DNA of 64,000 nt from Owenia fusiformis (Eukaryota > Annelida > Polychaeta > Sabellida > Oweniidae): positions 16,040,822 through 16,104,821 of the forward strand of contig CAIIXF020000008.1 of the NCBI GenBank assembly GCA_903813345.2. Reading direction: 5' to 3'. The position numbers and the translations under genes are program-made. Positions 1 to 12,044 of this stretch are shown piece after piece. Numbering within the stretch: position 1 is the first letter of the stretch; each line of letters opens with the position of its first letter. The notes under the pieces were generated by a model that was not told the DNA's origin, ran no database searches, and saw only the letters and a program-made list of their open reading frames with translations.

Positions 1-835
1 TACTACAGGGCTATGGCGTATCTAGGCAGGTTTCACATAGGCATTCGCTGAGGCGGCATTTTCACATTTACGATCATTCAAAATTTCATGAATTGCAGAT
101 ATCCTTGAATTACATTTGCATCCATCTTCAGATTTCCTCTTCCATTCATATTACATAGGTAGCTGCACGTATGCAAAGTGCAGTGCTTATGTAAGGTGAA
201 ATGTTCATCCTTCAGTTGCTTTCAACATTAACATTGACATTCATGACCCTCATGCCCCACCCACTTTACCCCCTAGGCCGGCCCCTAGTAATGCCCAACA
301 CCATATTTGGATAAAATGTAATTCAGGAATATATTCAATTTTAAAATTGTAAATATAATTTTTAATTCAAACAAATTTTGTGCATAATTAGAACAAATTG
401 AACATATTAAAATCTTCAGATTCTTTTCAATGACCACTCAGATATTTATAATTAAGAGTTATGTATTCAATGTAATATATATAAAAAACGGTTGTGTAAA
501 AAAGATGGTAAAATATTTTGAAATATGCACACAGTCTATTGAGACTGAGTGCAAGATATTGTTATAACCAGTGAGAGAGGTTGTTATGTTGATGTAAACA
601 GCACACAATAAAGTTGATTGAAGTACAACTGAAATTCAACGTTTTTAGTCTTAAATTTTGACATTGATATTGAAAAAGCTCACTTTGAAAATTGAAAATA
701 TTTATTTAAGATTGTTTGCAGAATTATTCCTGAAATCCCCAAATATTTCAATCCTCCCCTTCTCCCTGTATAATTTTCCAACCAATCATGATTAATTTTA
801 TATACTGTTGCCATGGTGATCCATTGCATTACCAG
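1..835. other. AT-rich non-coding stretch (probable intron)
   Basis: I see no coding exon, RNA gene or clear repeat here. It lies upstream of a coding exon that begins at a 3' splice site, so it is probably intron of that gene. Short open frames are no longer than chance in AT-rich DNA. Confidence 0.4.
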
Positions 836-1454
836 AAGTTTTCTGTATCAGCTCTCAGGCCCGATCATGCCACACTCATCACCATATATGGACATATGAC
901 ATCATCACTTCTGTATGACATCATTTCATCTCAATCAGGTATGTTTTCTGACTTGACTTGGGTAACATTACAAATGTCATTTATTTTTGTAAATTGTTCA
1001 TTTTTTAATGTTAACTCAAGTTTTATGTAAAACATGTTTAAACTCACTGTGTAATTACAGTAAAATCTGTAATCTGAACTCTGTTGGGATCAGTTTGATT
1101 GGTATTCACATTTTGAAGTTTTAAATATGGCAATCTTTGCAGACTAAAAATGAGATTGAAAAATGCATTTAGTACATTTAGAAGTGCTCAGGTTAGGTGT
1201 TCAGTTATTCAGGTTTTACTGTATATTTTAGTTTTTGAATATGCTGTTTATTTGACTAATAACTCAAAACATATTTCTGGCATTGTTTCTATTAAAACCA
1301 CTTCTTCATTTGCTTCAATTGTTTATAAAAAGCAGAATTTCTATATTTAGGTGCTATCCTGCCATTCCTTGGTGACTATGTAGTGGTGCCCTCTAGTGGT
1401 GACCCCCTGGGTGTGAGCGCGTACCGAGACCCGTTCCTCACCCTCCTACTATAG
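836..1454 (+). CDS. 3' end of an unrecognised spliced gene (last two coding exons)
   Basis: Two exons fit together. Exon A, 836-938, follows CAG and ends at a GTATGT donor, leaving one base over. Exon B, 1351-1454, follows TTTAG and supplies the other two bases of a Gly codon, then stays open to a TAG stop at 1452-1454. The joined C-terminus is about 68 residues, includes IYGHMTSSLLYDII in exon A and FLGDYVVVPSSGDPLGVSAY in exon B, and ends in TLLL. Matching phase and good splice sites are the evidence; no domain is recognised. The pyrimidine tract before exon A is weak, so that start is the least certain boundary. Earlier exons must lie upstream of the window. A MITE-like element (1056-1223) sits in the intron between the exons. 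Confidence 0.5.
1056..1223. mobile_element. Short TIR element (MITE), TACAGTAAAA family
   Basis: The stretch starts TACAGTAAAATCTG and ends CAGGTTTTACTGTA, imperfect inverted repeats ending in TA, as expected of Tc1/mariner-like MITEs. Inside are GTTCAG/CTGAAC words shared with 19.8-20.2 kb and 21.7-21.9 kb. No coding capacity. It lies in the intron of the gene at 836-1454. Confidence 0.55.
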
Positions 1455-4127
1455 TTTACAACAACATATGGTGGCTGGACATACACTCAGGGACTTATAG
1501 GGGTAAGGTTCCAAAAGTGTTGACATACTGTATTGTTATTGTCTCCAACTTGTTTGTGGATGGTGTTTGGCAGTCAGAGTTTGGCGGTCAATGTCTGTAA
1601 CAAATGGCAGATTATGACAAGATTGTAATTGTTGTATAATTACAATTTTAATAGTTCATTAAGCGAGTAATTGTCCTTGCACTGCCCAAAAAACATACAA
1701 TTTTTGACGTTTCGGTTGTCAGGAATATTAAGGTCTAACTCTACTGAAGAACACATTTTATATGGTGCTCCAGGTTTAAAATGATAACATAATGTCGCAA
1801 TTTGATTTATGTTTTATATGGTATATATACAAGTAAGCATGACGCATTATTTTTGGACAATTTCTCCATTATGGCAGCCATTTTGGAAAATTGTAATGTA
1901 GTAATCCGATACATCACTTAACTTGCTGCCATTTGACATACAATTGGATTAATTTCTTTGCTCTAGGATTTCTGTTGTGAAGTTATAACTGTACTTTTGT
2001 TATGTTCCAGGTGCTACAGAACATGATAACCAATAGACAATAGAAAGAGAGCAGCTACCATTAGAGGCCATTTAAACAGCATACACCCTTACTACACAGA
2101 TCATATACTACCTCACTACAGTACAGTCATATATACAATACAGCCTAACCATGTAGATATACCATAGACAGAACTTATACATACTACTTAATACTAACAA
2201 AGAACCCAGCTAGCTACAAGCATTTTAATTAGGTAAGTCAGAAAAAAGTCCTGCCTCAAGCCCATGTCTGCTCTCTCCCAACGCACCTACCTATACAATT
2301 TTATGGGTGGGAGATTGTCAGGGAAAGGGGTGGAGCCTGAGCAAGGTGAGAAAAAGTCCCGAATCATGATTGAAGGCCTACTTTCACTATATATTCCTCC
2401 AATCAGATCTGTTTTGAAACAGAAAGGCTTGTGAACAAAAGGGCTTCGTGGAAGACAAATGGAATGTTCCAGAGTACCGAGCTCCGATTGTTACATATCT
2501 TTCTTCCGATTTTCTCAGAAAAAAGTTTGCCTGTAGGCCCCTGTCTCTTTTCTAGCAGCAATTATATAGCTGGAGTCATATTTATTCTTATATTGCTTTT
2601 CTTGGAGTATTCTTAATGTGAGACTTGAAGCATAAAGTTGCACGCATTCTAGACCTCATTTATATTTAGACAGGAATCTATATTATATGATGATGTCACC
2701 AGTTGCTACGACAAATGTTATTTTTATATGAAAATAATACCGTAGTTGTTTTGTGGAATGCAATGAGGAAGTAAAATTCAGCAGAAATTTAATTTTTCAT
2801 TCATTCATTGATAATAAATCACTGTTTATGGGTTATATGTGACTTCATCAGGTTAGGTTGAATCGATCTAATGAATATTCAGACATCTGCATACATTTTT
2901 GTTTTATTCAGTTAAGATGTCACTACAAGACAAATTGAACTTTTATCAATCAAGCAAGCAAGCATTTACCAATCAAACAAGCAACAAATCATGAAACAAA
3001 TATACAATATATATATATACATTTATAGATATTACTGTGAAAAATATAAATCATCATGTTTTTATGACACCACAAGAAGTGGTGACATATTGTTATAGTC
3101 TTCAACATTTTTGTGGATGGTGTTCGGTAGTTGGTGTTTGGTGTTCAGCATCTATAACAAATCGCAGGTGGTGGATTTTATATGTTAATGCCTTGTTTCA
3201 TATTTATTTTCATTTGATGTATTATGCCAAAACCTGGATTTATTTAGAATAAACCAAATGTACCAGAGGTTATACTTTCATAATATCTATAATGTTAGTG
3301 TCTTTTATTCAAAGTTACTCCATTTTCTCAGGGACCTGCAAATATGCTGAGTTTTCGGGTGTTGCAATGTAGTAGTCTCTTTTGGCAGCTACCTCTTTGT
3401 TGGCAGCTAAATCAGTGACATCACAATCCATGATCGCTGAGTTTGGCAGCTGGAAATCATGAGAAATTCTCTTTATCAAGTTGTTCTTAGGTTTTATAAA
3501 GGGGATTCAGGGCTCTCACCAGGCTTTTAGACTGTGGCCCAGCATCACTCTCTATTTAGCTCCCTCCACACCCTATCATGACTATTTCCACAGTCTAAAC
3601 TTGACTGAATATGTAATAATACCATGTAAAAAGGATAAAACATAACATAAATATGATTTATCACGATTGAACGGTTATTCTGAAGATGTTAGCACCACAC
3701 CCTAAATATTTCCTGGTGAGAGCCCTGGGATTGGATAGCAGTGTAAAAAGCCTTTCTTTTGGGAGACTGGGACCAGAGTTGACAACCTCCAAGATTATCA
3801 ATTGAAAGTCTTTGAAAGAGATCATAACATTCTATCAGTTTCCTATCTACAGTATCTTTACAAGGTGGAAAGATGCTCTGAGTAATCGTTGGAGTGTGGA
3901 GAGTATCAGAATGACAGAACATTACTTATTTATAGGTTAATAAGTACACTGACCAAAATGAGAGCCAACTGTCAATGACTAATGAAGTCCATGGGAGAGC
4001 GGTTTATATCAATGGAAACAAAACGAAAATCATTGATTTCTGTCAATTTTTGCAGACACAGTTATGGTCATTAATATCTTTGAAGCTGACCAAAGAAGAA
4101 CCTGAAAATATAGAAAATGTAGTCTAT
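1455..4127. other. Intergenic stretch with repeat fragments
   Basis: I find no coding exon. It holds two copies of the GTGACATATTGTTATAGTC dispersed repeat (about 1520-1625 and 3058-3190) and 3' flanking DNA of both neighbouring genes, which converge here. Part may be 3' UTR or a last exon of the PhyH gene: an acceptor-like TTTTCAG lies on the minus strand near 4093. Confidence 0.5.
3058..3190 (+). repeat. Dispersed repeat, GTCACCACC / GTGACATATTG family
   Basis: Unclassified repeat of about 130-180 bp. Members share an opening like gtcaccaccagaagtggtga, then catattgttatagtc, ttgtggatggtg, tctgtaacaaatgg and cattttgcatgt. Other copies: about 1520-1625, 7610-7715, 9447-9580, 14368-14460, 17731-17880 and 41296-41480 on the plus strand, and 20990-21140 on the minus strand. 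The opening is itself palindromic, suggesting a hairpin or short TIR. No coding capacity. Confidence 0.6.
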
Positions 4128-6289
4128 TTAATGTGATACCTTGTCTAGTTTAGTATACACAGGGTGTGGTGAGTTCTCTTTATATGGGGTATTATTAGCC
4201 CTATTGTAACAACACAGGTAGCCCCAGCGTCTGTTTGGACTATTGTTCTGGTCGCTCCTATGTAGAATGTTACAGTGGAAGAACAGGGCATCTCCGGGGT
4301 CCAACTCTGGTTGGATGATAGGACACACTTTTTCTATCTCTTCTACACGGGCGGTGTCTGCCCCTGCTTGTTTTCCAACTCTAATGTGGTCTATGCGTCC
4401 TATTTTGTGGCTCATTGGGATGATCTGTATGGATTATGGACAAAGGGCAACATTAGAAAAACACAAAATAACTGAAAGACTACTAAAGGATGTAATGATA
4501 CGAGTCGGCAAAATCATAATTTAGAGTTGTAGATGAACTCCTTGTTTAGATAAATATTGTATGTGAGAAATCCAGGGACCCCAACCTTCATTCAATAGGT
4601 GAACAGTTATGTTATTATAGGTGTTACCTTTAGACATCCATTTTTCCTGTCTGCTCTATCAATAGCTGTCCATGTTGTACCTAGATTAGGAAAGATACAC
4701 CCATTGTTGTACCAGTAACTGAAACAAAAGAATTTGATGAATGCCTTAATTAGATTGGAGCTAAAATGAAGCAAGGGGGATAAAGCAATACAGTAAGGGA
4801 ATACACTGCCATTGTTGTACCAGTATCTAAAACCATAGCATCTCATGAACTCATGTTGCAATTAAGTCCCATCAATGGTATGCTAGGATTTACTATACTA
4901 CATGTATATGTCGTAATTTGCCATTCAAAAATCTACCATTTACAAGAGCTTTACGTCAGATACACTCTTTTTAATTACAGATCATTATTTGATCTTGCCA
5001 ATATCTAACCAGAATTATGCAATGAAAGCTGATCATTAAGATCTTCAAAACCATATGTTATAGTCAGAGGGAAGAGTGTCTTACTGATGGTGATGCAGGG
5101 TAATAATAAACCTCATACAGTCACAGAACATACTTACCCATAATCCTTCTGCCACAAAGAACCAACTTACCCATAATCCTGGTGCCAAACAAATGCACCT
5201 CCTGTGAAGGCATCTTTCGCAATGAGTTTCGAATGATAGTGATAAACTTCCCCTCCAAGCAACTAAGAATTACAAAACACAATTACTGCACGAATTTATC
5301 ATTCAACTAATGCCAAGATAAATGAGATAGCCATCTACAGTCATCTACATTCATTAGTAGTATAATCTCTCATAGAGGTCAACAACATTGCCTTATAACA
5401 AGTCTCATATGTTTTATATTTGACTTAATTAATTGAGTTCTGAGATTCTAAACCTTCATAATACTGTTGAATGAGACTAAAGATTAGGGCTTTTACAATT
5501 GTAAGTTTGACTGAAGAATGGAATCATTTTACACTTTCTGTACAAGCTGTCAAAGATATTCTAGAGCAGTAATCAGTGTTGTCGATGTTACCTTTTCCCA
5601 AGTGCCTGCTACACGTTCCGTGCGGGCTACAACCCCCAATATATCATCACTGGGATGGTTCCACACAGTGATCCCCACAGCACGCCCTTCCCCATCATCC
5701 CTATCCATCTTATAATCAACCATTCCCTTGTCTTTATCAAGGAACTCCTTGAGCTTTAGAGTCTCAGCATTTGTAAGGAGACCTCTGATAATCATGTAGC
5801 CAAACTCATCAAAATGAGCCTTCATCTGGCCAGTCACCTTCCAGTCTTTACCAGTATACTTGAAGCCTGTGCCAGAAATATATTGTCATCGTATGTACAT
5901 GTAATCCTAACATTGGCTTTAGGTCTATTTGACACATTGGCATCTATGATTGTCTAATGGGCAAAGAATGTAGATACAGGTTCCTAGACTTTGAATTTGT
6001 GCTGCCACACTCATTCAAAGGTTTGGAAACAACACATACATTGTTAAATTAATCTACAATGCAATGGGCAATCTTTTATTCTTGAAATTTTGAGATATTT
6101 TAACAAAGCATTTTGAGATATTTTAACAAAGCTGTAGTTCTGCTTTATAGATTGCTTCTATGCACTGGTATTGCTAGTTAGCTACAGTTGTATATGTTTC
6201 CTTTTGTTACCTTGATGCTTTCAGACGTCACAAAGGCTATAAATAAATAAAAGTTTGATAATAAACATACCTTCAATGTTTTGCTCCAT
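4128..6289 (-). CDS. PhyH-family (phytanoyl-CoA dioxygenase-like) Fe(II)/2-oxoglutarate oxygenase
   Basis: Five coding exons on the minus strand: 6271-6289 (ATG), 5592-5866, 5171-5262, 4628-4718 and 4128-4424, all with GT/AG borders and continuous phase, giving about 257 residues. The family uses Fe(II), O2 and 2-oxoglutarate to hydroxylate a substrate. The HxD iron ligands are seen as WHQDYGYWYNNG (His ~125, Asp ~127), followed by IIPMSHKIG and then [17 protein letters not shown] with the distal His (~214) and the 2-oxoglutarate-binding Arg in RRW (~225). Substrate cannot be told; relatives range from peroxisomal phytanoyl-CoA hydroxylase to PHYHD1-like enzymes. The last exon reads to TAA at 4128-4130 just after a possible GTATCA donor, so the C-terminus (short for the family) may continue elsewhere. 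Partial duplications of the exon 3 donor and exon 4 acceptor lie in the intron between them. Confidence 0.85.
4719..4826 (-). other. Duplicated exon 4 start: possible in-frame alternative acceptor of the PhyH gene
   Basis: On the minus strand TTTTAG then ATACTGGTACAACAATGG (exon start 4826) copies the real exon 4 start, TTTCAG then TTACTGGTACAACAATGG (4718). The two acceptors are exactly 108 bp apart and the DNA between them is open in the exon 4 frame, so the upstream acceptor would add 36 residues and repeat the YWYNNG iron-site motif. It may be a fortuitously open duplication or a real splice isoform. Confidence 0.6.
5132..5163 (-). repeat. 32-bp tandem copy of the exon 3 splice donor
   Basis: The exon 3 end and donor (GGATTATGG then GTAAGT, read on the minus strand) occur twice about 32 bp apart, at 5170 and 5138. 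Using the downstream donor would read GGG TAA and stop, so only the upstream donor gives a full protein. Confidence 0.55.
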
Positions 6290-8113
6290 GATGTTGATTG
6301 ATGAGCTGCAAAAATGGCGAAGCAACAATCTACTCAAATGTACACCTGTGTTAGCTGGTAAAATTGAAGAAATGAATTTTCGAGAAAATTTAAACAACAT
6401 TTATGATGTTTTTTATCAGAATTTTCAATTTGCATTTATCAACGTTCTGTCTGGTGTTTATCTTTATTAAAGGCTATATCTGTGTCAGTGTCAAAAGTTG
6501 TGTTCAAAGAGACAAGTTGTCAGTATTAATGTGCCGTATACCTGCACATATACATATATCTATAAACAATGTAGATTAGATATTTGGAGTTTACGACTAC
6601 AAATGTACTTTTGTATTGTGAAGTGAGACTAGATATTTATAGAAAAAATATGGCGACATTTAGAGTACATCTTGTAATGCTCATAAAAAACATATCTAGT
6701 TGAGCTAGTCATCTGAAAATTCTTGTGGAGTTTCTCTATTGAGTCTTAGTTTTAATGTGCCAAAGCCAGATATCAGACAAAAAAGTTATGCACGTTATGT
6801 GGGTGGCATTTTTTGTGTCATCCTGTACGAAAAAATGTTAGTACAGTACGTTTCAGAGAAAATGTCTAGCCAGAGTCAATCAATCTCCTTCATCTAAAAT
6901 AGAATCTCAGTTTACTTATAGATTATTGCTAAAAAGTTGTTTGAACAGTAAAATAACGCTTCATTTATTGATGGTACTGTCATAACAGTTTATACCACAT
7001 GCCAATAGCTTGAAACCAGAGAGAATGATGGATAGTAAATGCGTGAGTTTCTCAAATCGAGAGCCAACTTCTTTCTGCCGGAACGAATAATTGATTAATG
7101 ATTAATCAGCTCTGATATTATTCTCTGATCAAAGTCCTATCGAAATTATTATGTTACAATATTGCATTACATAATCACTTTTCTAATTGTTTGATAGAGA
7201 TATCTACTCATTTTTGGCATTAAATAATGTCGCATTTCGTTAAATATCGTCCATAATTACGATTTTGATTGATTGATTTAGATAATCTGATAGAGCTTTC
7301 TTTAAATGAATGGTATGACTTGTGGCTTGCTCTAGTTAACATGTCAAACAATATGTCTAAGTTTATAATATGTTGATGAGTTTTATTCTGGGAAGGTTAT
7401 TCAAAGTATCATATCTGTATGTTTCTGTTTTACTGTGTTTCTGTGTATCAAGTGTTCAATGTGAAACAGTAGTTTACCAAGTAAATTCTGTTCTAAAATG
7501 GTACATTATTGCCTTGAAATTTTGAAGGTGTTTCTTCAGATACTTTTTGTCTCTCTGCAATAACGTTCCATCCTGTACATCAGATATTTAACATCTAGTT
7601 CTGCTTATGTCACAACCAAAATGGTAACATATTGTTATAGTCTCCAACTTTTTGTGGATGGTGCTCAGTGTTCGTGTTCAGCAGTCAGTGTTCGACATTT
7701 TGCATGTTAGATGCCTCGTTAATTGTTTTTACTTCAGGGAAATTATACATCTACATCTTTTGAATGTTTAAAATGAAAAGAAAACAATTAATGTTTTAAT
7801 TTATTCAAAATAAAACGAAGACCAGGTGGATGATACCACAAATTTTTTCCTGACCTTTGAATTAGAAATAGTTATGAATTCCACACTAGTCCAAATACAC
7901 AGAGGACATATATCAATCATATGATTGGCGTAGACTCCCGGGAAGATTTAATCAATATCAAGGTTGTTGTTTGGTCCAATGCACAGTGATGTCATGGTAG
8001 CCCAGGAATTACCGTTTTGCTATGTGATCAATTCCTTATACTCTTCATGATAACTGAACTTGATCTCTTGTACTTGCTGAGCCAATCAGCGATTGTTATT
8101 GTTCAAAAACAGC
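6290..8113. other. 5' flank of the PhyH gene and intergenic DNA
   Basis: AT-rich DNA without recognisable coding exons. The 5' UTR and promoter of the minus-strand dioxygenase should lie in the first few hundred bases, but I see no convincing TATA box or CpG cluster. A copy of the GTGACATATTGTTATAGTC repeat lies near 7610-7715. Confidence 0.4.
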
Positions 8114-8319
8114 CGTAGATATATTAGTCCCTGATCTGGACCCTCTGAAAAAAAGTTTTGTTGTCCGGTACTTTCCCAAATAAAATGATTGTACCGTTTG
8201 AAAGAACAGACTTCCCTCTTAAAGAAAACACCTCTTCTATTGATGTAAACAGGGGCAAAAGGCACCAAAACGGGGTTAGACAAGGTGGCATTCTGAAGTC
8301 TCACTTTCTTGTCATCACG

Positions 8320-9090
8320 ATTCCAGGTAAACCATCAGACGGATTTACTTCAAATTTTCACACATGTTACATGGTAAGAAGTTCTAGAGCTGATTAACTT
8401 TGCGGCGGCCATCTTGCATTCTGGCGGCCATCTTGGAATTTTTTTCAGACAAATATTGTCATCGCGATTCCATAAAAACCACATAACAGATGTAGTTCAA
8501 ATGTTCACACATGTTACATGGTAAAAAGTCTTAGACCTCATTATTTTTCCGGTGGCCATCTTGCATTATGGCAGCCATTTTGGAAGTTTTAAGATAAATC
8601 TTGTCATCACGATTTCAGGAAATCCAAACGGATTTACTTCAAATTTCCACACATGTTACATGGTAAGAAAATATAGAAGTGAATAACTTTTCGGCAGCCA
8701 TCTTGCATTCTGGTGGCCATCTTGGAAATTTTGGGATAAATCTTGTCATCGTGATTCCTGGAAAACAACCTAACAGATTAACTTCAAATTTTCACACATG
8801 TTACATGGTATGAAGTTCTAGAGCTGATTAACTTTTCAGTGGCCATCTTGCATTCTGGCAGCCATTTTGGAAGGTTTATAGATAAATCTTGTAATCACGA
8901 TTTCAGATAAACCACTTCACAGTTTTACTTCGAATTTTCTCACATGTTACATGGTATGAAGTTCTGGAGCTGACTAACTTTTCGGTGGCCATGTTGCATT
9001 TTGTCGGCCATCTTGGAAGTTTGTAGATAAATCTTGTCATCACGATTCCAGAAAAACCACTTTACAGATTTGCTTCAAATTTTCACACTT
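8320..9090 (+). repeat. ~146-bp tandem array, left arm
   Basis: CACACATGTTACATGGTA-like anchors recur at about 8359, 8506, 8648, 8793 and 8939 (spacing 142-147). Each unit also holds the paired motif GGCGGCCATCTTGCATTCTGG-like and ATCTTGTCATCACGATT. The inverted counterpart is at about 12045-12550. Confidence 0.75.
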
Positions 9091-9734
9091 TATACATTTA
9101 CATTCACAATGGTCCCTTCCTGGTATATTTTTGGGTTTTATGACTGTTAAATTCTATAGTCTTGTTAATACCACTTTATAAACAGGTTTATTATTACTTT
9201 TATGACTGTTAAATTATATAGTCTAGTTAACACCACTTTATAAACAGGTTTATTATTACTGGTGTAACTAACACAACGAAAAAAAATAAAATTGATTTAT
9301 TTGATTTTATATAACATGAAATTATTTTTTCTTTTCGATAAAACATTGCTTATTAGAAATATATTTAGTTGAAAACTTAGAGTAAACAATCAGTTCTTCT
9401 ATCATAAAGTTTATTTTGGTTCAGTAGATTTTTCTATACATTATTTTTGTGTCACCACCACTAGTGATTGGGTGACATATTGTAATAGCTTCGAATGTTT
9501 ATCTTGACACTGTTCAATAGTTAATGTGTACTGTATACTTAACAAGGTGTGGTGACATTTTGCATGTTTCTGAATCGTCACTACTATTGAAAGCTTATGT
9601 TGATATTGTAGCAGTGTTTTTTAAGTTCTTTTTGTTGGTACAATTAGTTTCCAAACCCTATACTTATATCGATCTGACACACAGTTTTAGTGCAGGTTTA
9701 AGTGATTTTTGTTGATTATTTTACGCAAAGAGCA

Positions 9735-9815
9735 CATGTGTCTCGAACTCGCAACATTGTGGATACAGAGCCCATTCACATAGTTTGACATGCTGGTGCT
9801 CTGAACCAGCTCGTT
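9735..9815 (-). repeat. tRNA-derived SINE remnant
   Basis: On the minus strand AGCTGGTTCAGAGCACCAGC resembles a tRNA A box/D arm and GCGAGTTCGAGAC a B box, at tRNA-like spacing. No proper acceptor stem pairs, so it is not a functional tRNA; a tRNA-derived SINE remnant fits better. Confidence 0.35.
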
Positions 9816-9965
9816 AGTTAATATCTGACTAAGAGACAGCTCGCTTTCCCGATGAAGAAACGTTATCTGCAGCTTTTATGAGTACTATAGTATCTACAAC
9901 TATAGATCTTATGAGTATTGGATATCATTATCCCACCGAACGAAGTTCGAGGGGGATATAGGGAA

Positions 9966-10015
9966 GCCGTCCGTTCGTCCGTCCGTTCTTCCGTCCGTCC
10001 GTCTGTTCGTGTGTC
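9966..10015 (+). repeat. CGTC/CGTCCGTT microsatellite
   Basis: A run of ccgtccgttcgtccgtccgt-type repeats marks the start of the central tandem array of the fold-back element. It follows the word accgaacgaagttcgagg, which contains a short palindrome. Confidence 0.8.
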
Positions 10016-10019
10016 CGGG

Positions 10020-11170
10020 CAATAACTCAAATACCGGTTGACGGATTTCATTTAAATTTTATAGGCTTATGCCTTATGAGTGTAGGACCTCTGCTCGAGA
10101 AGGAATTTTCAATATGGCCGCTTAATTCAAAATGGCGGCCATTTTTCGGAAAAAATGTAATCTTTAATAACTCAAATACTAGTGGATGGATTTGGTTCAA
10201 ATTTTATATGCTGTTGCCTTGGTACAAAGGAGCCTTGCTCAAGAAGACATTTTCAAGATGGCCACCAAATTTCAAAATGGCGGCCATTTTTCGTAAAAAA
10301 ACGTAATCTTTGATAACTCAAAGACCATTGAATGGATTTGGTTCAAATTTTAAATGCTGATGCCTAGGAACATAGGAGCTCTGTTCGAGAAAGGATTTTC
10401 AAGATGGCAGCTAAATTTCAAAATGGCGGCCATTTTTCGTAAAAAAACATTATCTTTGATAACTCAAATACCATTGAATGGATTTGGTTTAAATTTTATA
10501 TGCTGATGCCTAGGGACATAGGAGCTCTGCTCGAGAAAGGATTTTCAAGATGGCAGCTAGATTTCAAAATGGCGGCCATTTTTCATAAAAAAACATTATC
10601 TTTGATAACTCAATTACCATTGAATGGATTTGGTTCAAATTTTACATGATGATGCCTAGGGACATAGGAGCTCTGCTGCTCGAGAAGGGATTTTCAAGGT
10701 GGTAGCTAAATTTCAAAATGTCCGCCATTTTTCATAAAAGAACGTAAACTTTGATAACTCAAATACCAGTTGACGGATTTGGTTCAAATTCTATATGCTG
10801 ATGCCTAGAGACAAAGAAGATCTGCTCAAAAATAAATTTTCAAGATGACCACTGAATTTCAAAATGGCCGCCATTTTTCGTAAAAAAACGTAATTAATGA
10901 TAAATCAAATACTAGTGGATGGATTTGGTTCCAATTTTATATGCTGATGTTTAGGGAAAAAGGAGATCTGCTTCAGAAGAAATTTCAAAGGCGATAGCTG
11001 AATTTCAAAATGGCTGCCGTTTTTCATTAAAAAAGTAATCTTTGATAACCCAGATACCATTAGACGGACATTCTCTGCTAAAGAAGAAATCTAAAGATGA
11101 CTGCTGAATTTCAAAATGGCAACCATAAAGACATAATCTTTGATAATTCAAATACCAGTGGATGTATTTG
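10020..11170 (+). repeat. ~146-bp tandem array with AAAATGGCGGCCATTTT motifs
   Basis: GGATTTGGTTCAAATTTTA anchors recur near 10188, 10334, 10480, 10626, 10775 and 10921 (spacing 146-149); about seven to eight units, degrading towards the right. Most units carry AAAATGGCGGCCATTTTT, a hyphenated palindrome whose ATGGCGGC core resembles a YY1 site. Short open frames across the array are repeat artefacts. Confidence 0.85.
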
Positions 11171-12044
11171 GCTCAATTTTTTTATCAAAACATGTTTTGT
11201 TCGGTGGGATTTGCTACTCCGTGGAGTTGCTGTTTTTCTAGTTATTTTCAATTTTTCTTCAACATGTATTTTAATGACTTCAGTATGAATGGAATGTCCC
11301 TCGGAGTTGTGGTCGTTGATGAGGAATTGGTCATTGAACGGTGTGGATGCTGTTTATTCCCATATTAGATTATTGTCTTGGGATATTCAGGTTTGATTTT
11401 TGTTTACCAGTTTTACACTTTACAGTTTGCTTTTCCCACTAGGTTGCTTTACACTTTTTTCCTTTCTCATTTGTCATTTTTTTATATTTAGTAAGGATAT
11501 GATACGCAGGTCTCTCCTTCTGTGTGATCACCTGTCCAGAAGATAATTCAACTGCATGAAGAACATTTTGTTGACATGATGCACAGTGAAAGGTTTTCCA
11601 CACATTTACATTTTCGTTTAAAAGAGCTTTAATTCCGTTATATACTCAGATCAAGGCCAATTTAGCATACATTTCGCTCTCAAAAATCGCTGTGCAATAA
11701 TGGATTTCAAAGAAATGTTTGACGTTTTCAATAATCTTTTTTCTTTTTGATGAAATGTAGTTATTTATTCTAAAAATCAATCGATGTCATACACAAAATG
11801 CATTTAAGTGGTATAAAGTACAGAAGCAGAGTACAAATATGTATTTTAGAATATCACCATGTGTTACCCCATTGTAGCGCCTCTTGCCCATGTTTCTATC
11901 AATATAAAACATGATATCATACACCAAATATGCATTTATGTCAAATTATGTGGTTTAAAATACAGAAAAATAGATAACATTCTCCTTAGAATACCACCTT
12001 GTGTAACCCCACTTTACTGCCTTTTGCCCCTGTTTATATCAATA

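Noticed and set aside
8158-8397. 79-codon open frame also present inverted at 12480-12719
   Set aside because: It is the same repeat arm read twice; no domain, no flanking gene structure, and the frame lies in ~146-bp repeats.
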